A stretch of DNA of 64,000 nucleotides, from assembly GCA_021014325.1 (NCBI GenBank), contig CM037472.1:37596234-37660233 (forward strand), written 5' to 3'. The DNA comes from Plazaster borealis (Eukaryota; Echinodermata; Asteroidea; Forcipulatida; Labidiasteridae). The notes below the pieces were generated by a model. The model had not been told where the DNA came from, made no database searches, and worked only from the letters and a program-made list of their open reading frames with translations. Each line of letters begins with the position of its first letter. Position 1 is the stretch's first letter. Below, piece by piece: positions 22,309 through 33,296 of this stretch. Both the position numbers and the translations under genes were made by a program.

Positions 22309-23033
22309 TAGACTTGACTCAAGTCCCAATCCCGTGCCATCGCCATAAAACTATTGTTTTGTGATGGTCTGCATTCCCCAACCTGTTCCGCACGCGGGAC
22401 AGGGACTTGACGATGCCGCAGTCGCCTGATATGTAAATGTATTCACTTATGAATATGTAAACTTGCTGTGTTATAGGTGTTGTCCAATCAAACGCATTCA
22501 AAAAGGAGACTCGTTCATTTCTTATTTGTGGGGGTTAAGTACTTACATGAGGATTGAAATACATTTTTAAATAACCGATTAATTATAAAAAAAAAGCACT
22601 GAATGTTCATTAAAATTTAAGTTAATACGTTGTAACATACATTTGGGTCGGTTTTGTTTGCAAAATTTGAACTTTGGGAAGTGCAATTCAACGACTTTGG
22701 TACCGACACCCACTTGCCTGCTGATGAGTTTGCCCGCCCCCCACGTGTCACTGCGTTTAGACGCGTGCACTGACAATGTCTTGTGATGTCACAGAGTGTA
22801 ATGAATATTTTACCGGCGGGGCAGCGCTTCCACGCTCCCATTGGTTTTGTGCATCTCCCCATTTGGGGAGATTTTCCAATAACAACGTGCAGTGTAAGAA
22901 ACGACCTCGTCAAGTCCCTTTCTCGGGACCACATTTTGACGGCGAGCGCGCACTGTACGGCTTGTTTGCTAGTTGGCGCGATATGCTGTGGGACCTTTCG
23001 CACGAGAACGGGACTTGAATCAAGTCTAGGGAG
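22309..23033. mobile_element. Long-TIR DNA element, probable TA target
   Basis: TAGACTTGACTCAAGTCCC at about 22309-22327 is inverted as GGGACTTGAATCAAGTCTA at about 23012-23031. The similarity continues inward to GGGACTTGACGATG (about 22405) against CCTCGTCAAGTCCC (about 22905), so arms are about 110-130 bp. The middle has small open frames only. Confidence 0.6.
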
Positions 23034-23433
23034 GGGTGTATGGTGAGGCCGGTGTGGGGGGTCCTTTCTTTATGATCCACTGTATAATAAGCCCACAATG
23101 GTAAAATACAGGGGTTATCACAGGACAGGGTTTCTGTTGAAACCATTCGATCAAACAATCAATCAATTTGCCTGATTATTTAAATTTAAGGGAATGGCAA
23201 TTTTTCGTTGTATGAAATGGAAACCAAAACGAATGGCATTTATAAGAGACCGTATTATTGATAATTGTACTGCATGTGTTCTGATACACGAAAAGGAAAA
23301 GTCCGGTACCCCGACTCATATTTTAACACAAGTCTTGGTAAGGTTGTCCTAAACCTGGCTAATTTATTGTACGCGGCAAATTTCAGCAGTATCGTAAACA
23401 GCAGAGAGAGTGCAGACCAAGGGTATCGTCAAA

Positions 23434-24027
23434 ATGTTTTGTGAAAAGGTTTTAGAACTGATTCGCGAATTAAAAAGATCACTTGATGGAACGTTGCTAC
23501 CGTTTAATGTAAGTAATTTTTACATATGATGATGCAACTTGTCATCTTGGCATCCTCCATGCGTTATGTTTAATCATTTTCATCATCATGGGCTTATTTT
23601 TGTGGTTGAGTTGAGCATGTTGAGTAACAAATCCAAACCATTGAGTCAATCATTGACTCATTCTTGACACACTGACACTGACAGAGTAGTGACGGACACA
23701 GACAACAACATTGACAACTGAAAGTGACAAATTGGTTTTTGTTAAGTTGTTTCTTGTTTGTAGCGCCATGCCCTATATGAGCGCCTTTGATTAGGTGGAT
23801 GTGTGCGCTTTAATATATTAAGTATTATTATTAATTATTAATTGGCTCACACTGTACACTACAGCTGTAGTAGTGTCACAGAACACCTGAATGTAGCCAT
23901 GGCAGTACACAGTGAGTGAGCTGGTAATTAAATAAACAACTGCAAAATGAAGCGATAAGAAGCTCTTTTTTTTAGAATGGAGAAATGTTCGGAAAAATTT
24001 CCGGAGGCGGCTGCCACTTTCTGAAGC

Positions 24028-24058
<31 letters not shown>

Positions 24059-27000
24059 TTCATGAGGATGTTTCCAATCGACTGGGGTAGGGAGCAAAAT
24101 TCTACGATAAATGGATTTCATAGGGGGACGGTTTAAAAAAAAATATATATATATATATTTTCTCGAAAATCCGGGGAAAAAAATGGCGCTTTCCCACTCT
24201 GTTTCTCCTCTCCACCGTCCTGTCTCCTCTCTCACCTACTCTCCATGTCTGTACCTATCTGTATATTGCTGTGGGGAAAGGGGGATACATTATTAATCCA
24301 TCAAATCAAGCAATGAACTTACCGGGATTCGAACCTGTATCAAGAGAGGGAGAGAACAAATTATTATACATAGCATGTAGCCTACACCGCTCGGCTATGA
24401 GGCTTTGATACCAAGAAGTGTTCGTTGGTTGTAATTCAATCTCCCATTACATGGGTCACTAAAGGTCATAATGAATATGTAACGATGACCGACTGATTGG
24501 AGAAATTGCATAACGCGCGAACACACACACTGTAAAGAAACGATACAAAATGGCGTAGGGCGATTTTTTTCATGTCGCGCAGGCCGGTTTTGGGCCCTTT
24601 TTTCACGCCTTTCCAATTTTTCCAACGGCCTATTCATACTTAGGATATTTTTCTCCACTCCTTCCGGACAGGTAAGACCCAAAATTTTCTTAATTCGGGG
24701 GGATTAAAGTGGCAGCCGCCTCCGGAATTTTACCCAAATGTTCAGCTTAAAAAGTACATTGACCAAGGATCTTGGGCATAATTGATTTGAGGTGGTAGAA
24801 CCTCGATTTTAGATGTAGGGGTATGGAGTGGGGAGAGGGGGAAGATTTAATTGTTATTATTAATATTATTTTGATGCAGTGATTCTAATGGCAAAACTCA
24901 TGTACCGGAAAATGTTCTGGAAATGCCGAGGCAACTTATCAATCAATCCGGGCGAACTTCCAAATTGGAAACATTTTCTGATATGGAAACCTTGAGTTTC
25001 ATTCACACTGTTTAAGTTACATGCACAAATGTTAAATTACACTTTGATTTGGTTTTATCTTTTCTGGCTTGGATTGACTCTTACAGGAAGATGGTGTGAG
25101 GCAAGTTTTGGACGAGATGAAAGCTCTGTATGATCAGAATCAAACTGATGTGTAAGTAGATGGACACATTTATTGCACTGTCCAGAATCCACACGAACTG
25201 TTATTATCTTCAAGCAAACTTGAGTCCTTCAAACCATTCTGATTTGAATCCTTGATTCTGATTGGTCGGTCCATAGCAACAAGAGTGTGATATTATCACA
25301 CAAAAAAACCCAAACCCCCAAAAAAATATGCCAAGTATTGCTGGTTTGTGGTATACTTGTGGACAAGTCGTTAAATTTTTGTCGTGATGAAAGCGTTCCG
25401 ACTCTCTCCGCCATTCTCGCGACACGGGCGATGTTCTCGCGAGACTCATACTTCAACACGTAACTCCACTTACCTTGTAGAAAAAATACTGAGCGCTTTG
25501 AGACACCCATCGGGAGTATAAAGCACTATATAAGAACTGCTATTTTTTTTTTTTTAGTTAGTAGTTGTAGTAGTAATGAATCCATCAAAAACTCTGGCAT
25601 AACCAGAAGAAATATTGTTTGATGATTTGGGGACATTTTATTAACTCGAGTAATTTCTTAGTTTATATTGTACATAATGGATGGTGGAGATTCTTATTTC
25701 AAATATAATTCAGGAGACGGTTTTGTTGTTGTTTTTTGCAGGAGTGCAACGGTAGAGGGGGAACGAGGTCTGTTCTCTGGGGTGCAGTTTCGCCACACCT
25801 GTCTGGAGAGGAATAAAAGATGTCTCCTTGCCTACTTGTAAGATCATACCTTCTCGGTTGTTAGTAAATTTTTGTCTCAGCAGCTGCCATAATTACATAG
25901 TCAAGCAATAAAACCACAAGGGAAACTGACTTGGTAATTTTAATTACATTTTTTGGGGGGGAACAAAGAAAAAAAGAAACCCTGTTTTAGTCAATTTTTC
26001 TTTGTTCACCCCAAAGTATAATCATACAGTCTTCAAAAAGGAAGTGAGGTTAAGAAACATTTTAATTTGTTCTCGCGTTCACTTAAATTTGATAGATGTG
26101 TAGACTTTGTTGTAGATGGGGTGTTGAATCGCTTAAAACATAACCTTTTCCTCATTAATCCTTCTACTTAGTAAAAATTTTCAGCTGGTTTTCCGACCAA
26201 TTCAAACAATTCAACTGAATGGGTTGTGTATGCACAGAACTGTGTGTGTTAAGTGTACTGTGTAGGTGCATTCACCACAAGCTATCATAACGAAGGCTGG
26301 CATAGTGTTATCTATCCTTCAAAACCACAGTGGATTGTATTGAATGGTCCGAAAGAAGGAGGGTTGACTGTGTACTGTGTAGATGAATTCGTCAAAAGAT
26401 ATCATGGACGACATTGAATGGTCAAACTGTAGGAGGGTTAACGACAAGATGTTTGCACTTTACAGATTTAATCGACTTGCCGTTATTCGTAATATGAGAT
26501 GGGAATTTGGCAGCGTGCTTCCAGCAGACGTCAGACAGAACCTTTCAGAACAAGAGGTGAGAAGATTCGAGTTTAAAGAGGATTGTTACATTTCCAGCAG
26601 CTCGTGGCGTGTTGTGGCCGAGCGGTCTAGTTTACCGGACCCAAGCTCTGGTGTTGTCAGCAGCAGAGTGTGGGTTCGAATCCCGGTCATGACACTTGTG
26701 CCCTTAAGCAAGGCACTTAACCATAATTGCTTCGTAAAAGGTTGGGAAGGTAGTGTATTCTGCTCTACCAGACAGGCTCCTAGTGGATGATACCCATGCC
26801 TACATCCTTACGGACTGTGAAGGGGGTAATTGTTTCAGCCCCAAGAGTGGGTGGCAACGTGCCCCTGGTGGTAGTTGATTTGGGTCAAAAACCCAAATCA
26901 GTTAAGTGTAGCCCTCACTTTGAAGTGGCCGTCTGGCCTTGTGGTGTTAGGCGATCTCTCATAATTTGTTTTAAAAGCTTCAGAATACTCATTGTTTTTC

Positions 27001-30000
27001 TTCAAAAGGAATAATGATTCTCAGTCTCTGGTATCTACTACAAACTCATAAAGCTAGCTTGTGCAGGTCTGGAATTACATGGGGGCTAGTAGGCCATGGC
27101 CCCTGTTCTTGGCCGTGGTGCCCCTTCAAAAGTTTCCCAAAGACTTTAAAAAATTTCGATGGAAGTGCCCTTTGCAAACTGAACATGACCCTGCCCTCTT
27201 TGAGGACTGCTTGTGTTACAATGCATTGATGCAAAACAGTGTAGTTTTGACATTTCATCTGGTTCACCACCTTTCTTCAAAAATGAATTGATTGCCATAC
27301 TTCACAACACTTTCTCATCGTGTAGTTGTATTACAAGTATCTCTTTGCTGTGGTTCCCTGAAAGAAATTAAATTTTCACATTTACCACTAAGTTCATAAA
27401 GACATTCACTCTTTATGCAAATCAAGAGATATGTATGTTTTGGATGCATGCCAATGGAGGCGTTGTATGTTTTTAGTAATTTAGCAACCTGTATTGAACA
27501 TTTTTATGCTCCATAGTTGTTTCGGTAACAAATTCTCTATTTATAATTTGATCGTTTTAGCATGTAATTTTAAGTAGTTTTATTATTTTGATGTACATTG
27601 TCTTGCGCCTTTGCACAGCCTTGACTGAAATTGCCGCATTATAAATAAAATTATTATTATTATTATTGTTTTTGTTTACAATGTAGGTTCAATGGTCTAC
27701 AAAATACAACAAGTCCTTAGCATCATACATGAGGTCATTGGGCAATGACGGATTAGACTTGACACAGGTAATGAACTTTCCAATGCATAGTTGAACTTTT
27801 AATTTTACTCAAAACTTTGAACCAAAAACTGAAGTAACTAAGTTGACATGCTCCTTCACTTTCTTGGTAACTCGATTTCCTTATTTTTGTAGGATCCATA
27901 GACAATTATATGCTTATTGTCAGAAAAAGGGTGCTGCAAATGTTTCTTAGCATTGTTTTTAAAGTATACAAAAGCATAATTGTCACAGCACAAAATGTTT
28001 CAATAATGGTGTGTCGTTGCCAAGCAGTCTAGTGCACCGGACTCCAGCTCTGGTGTTATATGCAGAGTGAGTGGGTTCGAGTCCCGGTGATGACACTTGT
28101 GTCCTTGAGCAAGACACTTGACCATAAGGCCCTGTACACTATTGGTAAGATCAAAGAACACAATGTTCACAGATTCACACATAACTTACATGATTTAAAG
28201 AAAGTAATGGTAGAAAGGGTTCCTTAAAATATTTCTGCCTAAAATGCTATCGTTTCTGAGAAATGAGTAAAACAATAGTTTTTATCACGCGCGATAATTT
28301 GAAAAAACAGAAAACACATAAGGTCTCTTTTCACTATTTTCTTGTGATCTCGATGACCAATTGAGCTCAAACTTTCACAGGTTTGTTTGTTTTATGCATA
28401 TGTTGAATCACACAAAATGTGGACACTGATTTTGAGCTGTTACCAAAAGTGTACAATACCTTTAAATCCGGAGGTCCCGTGTGTTTTGTAATGCACGGGA
28501 AAGAACCCAGTACACTTGTCGCTAAGAGAAGGGGTTTGCCCCGGTGTTTCTGGCATACTTGGCAGCAGATTGGGCTGCAGCACCTTGTAAACCATATAAA
28601 GTGCTTGGTTAATGGGCTCATAAGTGTTTCACAAAAACATAGCTCTGCATATCTTGTTGGAAAAATAAATAATGAGCGCTTGATTCGTGTCTAGGGGCGT
28701 GATAAAGCGCTGCATAAGAACCCAGTATTATTATGGAAGCTATCAGTCAAAATCAAATTCTTTAAAATAAATACCTATAAATTTTTATTTCAGGATCGTA
28801 AACCACCAAAAAGCTTGTACATTGAGGTAAGGTTATTTTCTGATACTATCACAGAGTACTACATGATCCTTTACGAGGCAGTTGAAAGAAGAACGATACT
28901 TCCTTGGGTTTTCTGGCAGAAACAATTTGGAAATAAAAAATGAACTTTGAACAGGAAAAATCATTTCACTGACAAGATTTTGTGTTTTGTGGAACACTAG
29001 GATTGGTAATCTCAGTATTAATGAGCAGGCTTGCTATTTCATCGAGGTAACAGGCAATTGACTCCATGCCCCATGGCATTGCGTTGTTGCCCTGTCAAAT
29101 GTTCCAGTAGAAATTTAAATGTTTCTCATAGAGGTACACTGTCTGTACCAAGGTGGCATGTCGTTGCCAAGTGGTCAAGCGCACCGGACTCAAGGTCTGG
29201 TGTTTCTGATCAGCAGAGTGTGGGTTTAAGTCCTGGTCTTGACACTTGTGTCCTTAAGCATGACACTTGACCATTATTGCTTTGTCCTTCGGATGGGTCG
29301 TAAAGCCGTAGGTCCCGTGTGTTGTGTCATGCACGTAAAAGAACCCAGTTACATTTATCCCTAAGAGAAGGGGTTGCCCTAGTGTTTCTAGCAGTGGCTG
29401 CTGAATGCACTGCAGCACCTTGTAAACCCTTAAATAAATAAAAAAACACATTCAGGGATAGCAAGATTTAGGAGTGTCTCAAATGTCTGAACGGTTCGGA
29501 TCGGTTTAGTGTTCCAGCGGGTGTACAGGGTCTTTTGGTCTGCCAGAACTTTCCATTGAAACGTCCAAAATCCTATAATGCGCATATTGCTCTGTGTAGG
29601 ATTGTTCCCATAGGTTGGCACGATCCAGCAGAACGTTCCGGCGGTCCACTGGATTGCAGGTGTTCGCCTACAGGTACGATCCTTTGTGCCTAGAATGTGC
29701 CTGACTTCACTCCTACCAACATGTTCCTTCTAAATTCTTCTCAAAAAAACATTTAGAGGAAATATTAATTTATTTTGTGTGTAGGTTCGGTGTTTAGTTG
29801 ATCACGGAGAATTCGAAACAGAAGATGGAACCGTCATCGTACTCAAGAAAAACAGTCAGGTAAACTGAATGGTTAAAGAATATTTGAACAAAAATAGTTT
29901 TTTATTTCAGGCTTAACATATATCGCTTGGAATTCTTCATTCAAATCCTGTGATTCTAAAATATGAATTTTGTTTTCTTGAGAAAGCAAGTCTTTTTTAT

Positions 30001-30562
30001 GTCCACACTGGACTTGAGACAGTGAGCCCTAACAAATGGTCAATGTTGTCGGCTCTTTCAAACCTCAGTAGAGACTAGAGAGAGTGAGATATGAACTCGG
30101 TGCAATCAAAAGCTTGCACATGTTTCAGTTGTTGGATTGTGTTGCACAGTCCAAACCATAGTTGGGACATTTACTTAAGTTGGGGCATAACATAGAGGCA
30201 TCCAATTTTCAGTTGTTGGATTGTGTTGCAGTCCCAACTATAGTTGGGAACACTTACTCAAGTTGGGGCGTAACATTGGGGCACCTATTTTCAGTTGTAT
30301 TGCATTGCACAGTCTCAATTATAGTTATGACATATTTACTCAAGTTTGGGCGTAACTATTTTCAATTGTTGAAATTGTTTTGCACTCTTGTGTGGCACAA
30401 CGTAGCTACCCATTTAAATGAAAGCATAAACATGAGTAACACTTCCAGAGATAGAGATATTTAAGCTCATTGACCATTTCTTGACCATGACAGCATTTTC
30501 TTCAGAGATCTCAATGTGAGCAGTTGATCAGACAAGGAGTTCTCGAACACATCCTTTCTTGA
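23434..30562 (+). CDS. gins1: GINS complex subunit 1 (Psf1), complete
   Basis: Eight exons join in frame with GT-AG borders: 23434-23508, 25087-25151, 25742-25837, 26466-26556, 27687-27767, 28794-28826, 29785-29859 and 30494-30562, giving 194 residues (human 196). The N-terminus MFCEKVLELIRELKRS, the middle RWEFGSVLP and YMRSLGNDGLDLTQ, and the C-terminal CEQLIRQGVLEHILS are close to human GINS1. Family role: with Psf2, Psf3 and Sld5 it forms the GINS tetramer, which joins Cdc45 and Mcm2-7 in the replicative CMG helicase in the nucleus. The N-terminal part is the helical A domain and the exon 28794-end part the small B domain that contacts the helicase and polymerase epsilon. ATG choice: the only Met in frame, and it matches the family start. 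Introns hold several MITEs and SINEs. Oddity: the last exon is duplicated in tandem just downstream. Confidence 0.95.
23758..23840 (+). mobile_element. LINE 3'-end fragment
   Basis: GAGCGCCTTTGATTAGGTGG and ATGTGTGCGCTTTAATATAT followed by ATT repeats resemble the 3' end of the LINE at 42230-46064 (GCGCCTTGAACACC..., GGATATGTGCGCATTACAAG, then (TTA)n). Probably a 5'-truncated copy. In gins1 intron 1. Confidence 0.55.
23982..24744. mobile_element. TIR element in gins1 intron 1
   Basis: TTCCGGAGGCGGCTGCCACT at 23999-24019 is inverted near 24710-24728, with similarity continuing outward (GAAATGTTCGG / CCAAATGTTC). It holds a poly-T run (24029-24051), an (AT)n run and the tRNA-like segment 24322-24407. 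No transposase frame. Confidence 0.6.
24322..24407 (-). mobile_element. tRNA-like segment (SINE head or tRNA relic)
   Basis: The minus strand reads CATAGCCGAGCGGTGTAGGC (A box) and GGTTCGAATCCCGGTAAG (B box) with a long variable region, like tRNA-Ser/Leu. The acceptor stem does not pair, so it is not called a tRNA gene. Confidence 0.5.
25462..25556 (+). mobile_element. SINE type A, 3' tail fragment
   Basis: Contains TGAGCGCTTTGAGACACCCA, TCGGGAGTATAAAGCACTAT and TATAAGAACTGC, then a poly-T run in place of (TTA)n. Confidence 0.7.
26155..26437 (+). mobile_element. TTAA-ended element with satellite monomers
   Basis: Left end TTAATCCTTCTACTTAG and right end TGTAGGAGGGTTAA are inverted copies. 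Inside lie one and a half units of the repeat that forms the large array at 46.5-47.7 kb (CAAAACCACAGTGGAT, GGAGGGTTGACTGTGTACTG). It ends about 28 bp before gins1 exon 26466-26556. Confidence 0.6.
26606..26985 (+). mobile_element. tRNA-derived SINE, body type B
   Basis: Head GTTGTGGCCGAGCGGTCTAG, B box GGTTCGAATCCC, ACACTTGTGCCCTTAAGCAA, then CCTAGTGGATGATACCCATG and a GTGTAGCCCTCACTT-like end. It starts about 50 bp after gins1 exon 26466-26556. Confidence 0.85.
27064..27210 (-). mobile_element. Partial hairpin MITE (GGCCTGGAATT type)
   Basis: GCAGGTCTGGAATTACATGG and GGTGCCCCTTCAAAAGTTTC match, in reverse, the right part of the intact hairpin at 31947-32092. The far end is missing. Confidence 0.5.
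27590..27668 (+). mobile_element. LINE/SINE 3'-end fragment
   Basis: TTGCGCCTTTGCACAGCCTT, CGCATTATAAATAAA and a (TTA)n run: the layout of the CR1/L2-type 3' tails in this window. It ends about 18 bp before gins1 exon 27687-27767. Confidence 0.5.
28008..28735 (+). mobile_element. SINE type A, full length, split by a K4 MITE
   Basis: Head 28008-28126 (A box, B box GGTTCGAGTCCCGG, ACACTTGTGTCCTTGAGCAA), interrupted by 28127-28461, then the body (GGTCCCGTGTGTT, CAGCACCTTGTAAACC) and the tail AATGAGCGCTTGATTCG...AAGAACCCAGTATTATT. In a gins1 intron. Confidence 0.82.
28127..28461. mobile_element. TTAA-type MITE, family K4, nested in a SINE
   Basis: Same ends and middle as 11770-12108. Right flank TTAA (28462-28465); the left flank reads ATAA. 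Its host SINE dates it as younger than that SINE copy. Confidence 0.85.
29152..29450 (+). mobile_element. SINE type A, 3'-truncated
   Basis: Head GGCATGTCGTTGCCAAGTGG, the phrase GATCAGCAGAGTGTGGG, ACACTTGTGTCCTTAAGCA, TCCTTCGGATGGG, GTAGGTCCCGTGTGTTG and GCAGCACCTTGTAAACCC; ends in AAATAAAT repeats before the usual (TTA)n tail. In a gins1 intron. Confidence 0.8.
30125..30390 (+). repeat. ~80-85-bp tandem repeat, about three units
   Basis: Each unit has TTGTTGGATTGTGTTGCA..., CA.CTATAGTTGGGA and ACTCAAGTTGGGGCGTAAC. Units diverge towards the right. In the last gins1 intron, 100 bp before the final exon. Confidence 0.7.
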
Positions 30563-30577
30563 GCAGCACGTCTTCAG

Positions 30578-30646
30578 CATTTTCTTCAGAGATCTCATTG
30601 TGAGCAGTTGATCAGACAAGGAGTTCTCGAACACATCCTTTCTTGA
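30578..30646 (+). CDS. gins1: Tandem copy of the last gins1 coding exon
   Basis: Repeats 30494-30562 exactly 84 bp downstream, with its own AG acceptor (30576-30577), the same frame and the same TGA (30644-30646). Over the 84-bp period I see one substitution, changing CAA (Gln) to CAT (His) at the seventh codon of the exon. If exon 30494 is used, this copy lies in the 3' UTR; if that exon is skipped, this one would complete an otherwise identical protein. Whether it is spliced is unknown. Confidence 0.7.
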   Translation, partial: HFLQRSHCEQLIRQGVLEHILS

Positions 30647-30662
30647 GCAGCACGTCTTCTGA

Positions 30663-31289
30663 GCTGCTGGGATGAACTTTCTTCTGACAAGCATTACGTA
30701 GGATCATGGATTGTTTTAATTATATGTCCTTCGCGGTTCTTAAGAGGGTTCCATGAAACAATGGGTCTATGTCACGAGTTGAAGATGATGACGACAACCC
30801 TCAGCAGGAAGAACCCGTTGCATACAGCAAGATGTGTAGACCATGTGACCTGTGACATCACTGAAGAGCCTCAGAGCCCTGGACTTCCTGCAAGCTCGAT
30901 TTGCACACAGCTCAATAGAGGCAAACAACAAATTGCTTGTTTTCTGAAAATTACACCGTACGATATGTTGTCAACTTTTGATATGAAGCAAGGGGGAACA
31001 TCTCAAAACTTGTACTGCTGTTACTCTTACAAATCTTCCTTTCAAGTGAAGTGAAGTTTCTCATATGACCAGTGTAGTATCTTGCCTGCCGGGTAACGCC
31101 CTAGAAAGTACAAGGTCACACTTTTTGTAAACAAGGTGACAAGGTCTGTATGAAATGCATGTCTGGTGGAGGGGATTCGGGTATCGGAAATTATCGTCAC
31201 TTGGATCCTCTAACTTTAAGGCATGTTTTGGGAATCTGAAATTTCAATCTTCCATATTCTCAAAACATTCCAAAATTGTTAAACAAACC
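30663..31289 (+). other. Region after gins1, probable 3' UTR then intergenic
   Basis: No second gene recognised. Position suggests that the first part is gins1 3' UTR; no clear AATAAA was found near the stop codon. Confidence 0.35.
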
Positions 31290-31467
31290 TGGACCCAATT
31301 TCATAAAGCTCCTAACCACAATATTTTATTTACCAGAATAATGTTGCCAGCCGAAATACCATATCACTCGTACTGTCTGCCTAATTTCCTGCTCGCTTTT
31401 GCTTAGCAGAAAATGATTAAGGAAAATTTTGTTTCCTGCTTGGAACAGCTCTAATAATTGGGGCCCT
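31290..31467. mobile_element. Family G MITE
   Basis: Starts GGACCCAATTTCATAAAGCT and ends with an AACAGCTCTAATAATTGGGG stretch; the interior has TTACCAGAATAATGTTGCCA and GCTTAGCAGAAAATG as in 59869-60066. Confidence 0.7.
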
Positions 31468-31721
31468 GTTGTTTTACATTTTGTAAGGAGAGGTCTTCTT
31501 GTACAGAGTAGTTATAATTAGTTATCCATTAATGTTTTAGAACTACTAGTAAAGGGCACAAATGCCAATACCAGAAGACAATGCCTCCATGGTCACTGCA
31601 GTAGAAATTTCCATTTACCTCACAGAGATGCCCTCTACATAGAAAAAAATGCCCTGCCCTTACAAGAGAAAAGTATCAGGGCCCAAGTGTGAATCCTCGA
31701 GCCTTAGCATTATTCAAAACT

Positions 31722-31936
31722 CGTCTTGTAGACCCTTCTCACTGATGTCATATTCCTATAGCAACGCGGGAGGTCTGCCATACTGGGGCACTAGTACGCG
31801 TAGGGCCATCCAGCGTTGCATTTCGTTGCACGTTAAAGCAGGTTCTAGTAAAGTGAGGGCGTGGTGTGCCACGTGTAACTACTCCGGCATGGCGAGTGAA
31901 CAAAATAGTGAGGTTATATAAGAAGGGTCTCTACCC
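31722..31936. mobile_element. ~215-bp MITE with short TIRs
   Basis: TTGTAGACCCTTCT at the left is matched by AGAAGGGTCTCTAC at the right. The interior is GC-richer than its surroundings (ACGCGGGAGG, GGCGTGGTGTGCCACGTG). The open frame across it is not taken as a gene. Confidence 0.45.
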
Positions 31937-31946
31937 ACAAATATGC

Positions 31947-32092
31947 AGGCCTGGAATTTCATCTTTGAGACGGCAAGGCCATTTTCATTCTGCACTTGCA
32001 TTTCTAAAATCTTAAAGTTTATGTGAAACTTTTGAAGGGGCACCAAGACCAGGGGCAACAGAGGCCATGGCCTCCATGTAATTCCAGGCCTG
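31947..32092. mobile_element. Hairpin MITE (GGCCTGGAATT type)
   Basis: CAGGCCTGGAATTTCAT at the left is inverted as ATGTAATTCCAGGCCTG at the right. A partial copy is at 27064-27210 and a relic near 60610-60740. Confidence 0.7.
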
Positions 32093-33296
32093 TTATGTTA
32101 CAACCCCCCCCCCCCTTCCAAAAATAAAGAGTCTCAAACCATGTCTTTGTAATAGTGCATTTTATTTGTCAAAGTAGCCACCAATAACCTGGTGATCTTA
32201 ATAAGAATTGTATTTATAATATTACCCTCCACTTTCATTCTGTTTTTTTTAATATTGTTTTACTGTATACCTTTGTTCCTACAGCTTCTGTATGGGGGAA
32301 AGACTATGTACAATAATAATCCCTTGTATTTATAGTATTAATAATAACAATAACAATATTAATACACATAACAATACAAGTTGTTGCTGCATAACAGCAA
32401 ATGAAATTAATAAATACAAAAAGAAAATAAAAATACCCAAAGTACACGTTACTGTTAATATTTTTGACCAAAAAGTCGCTAACTTTTAAAAACAGAAGTA
32501 ACTTAAAACAGGTAATACACTCCACATTTGATATGAAGTTAGAAATCTTTTAGTCAGACTGCCTGATATTAACGGGCATTTGAATTCTTTACCTCCGACT
32601 TCATTGAAACTTCCACATGTAACTCCCTTATTGATAAACATGTCGGTAAGAATTACATGATGAACGATGATCATTTATTCAGTTTATTTTCTGTATCCCA
32701 TGATACACTCATCATAAATAAAAAGTTGATTTAGTGTCATAAACAAATGCTATTACCTTCCCTCTTGGATGGCTATTATTTTTGTTGTCTCCACAAAAAA
32801 AGGCAATTGACTGATAACCCTATATTTTCCATGGAAAAGTAGTCGTCTAATAATCTTTCCAAAAATACAACCACTGACAACCCACCAACATCACAGGAAA
32901 TAAAGCGTCACAAAAAAGGGCAATTTTCCAGGCATAATTGTCACCCTCTTCTTACTTATCACAAAGTATTGACTACTCTTTTAAGTCCTACAGTTGAAAA
33001 ACCACAAACAGAAGGGCACACATTTTTCTTCATTCTTATCCTACGACATGATCGACTTCCAAAATACAAACATCAAAATTTCCCCACCATTCAGTAACCA
33101 AAACTTGACATTTCTAAAGAACCTACTGAAAGAGGTTTCATGTTTTTTCAGGGAGAAACAATTGTTGACAGTTGCTCAGGTTTATCTGTTAAAGAGTGTA
33201 TAAGATTTGCCATGACATTGTTGTTGGAACATTAATCAAATTCAAGGAAAGTTTTCCAGTAGGCCTGTTAGTTTCTGAAACTAGTTGGTTGTGTCC

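Noticed and set aside
22617..23003. 128-codon open frame on the minus strand
   Set aside because: Lies inside the arms and loop of a TIR element, resembles no known protein and has no coding-like bias.
31649..31921. 90-codon open frame after gins1
   Set aside because: Most of it falls in a short MITE (31722-31936); no family resemblance.
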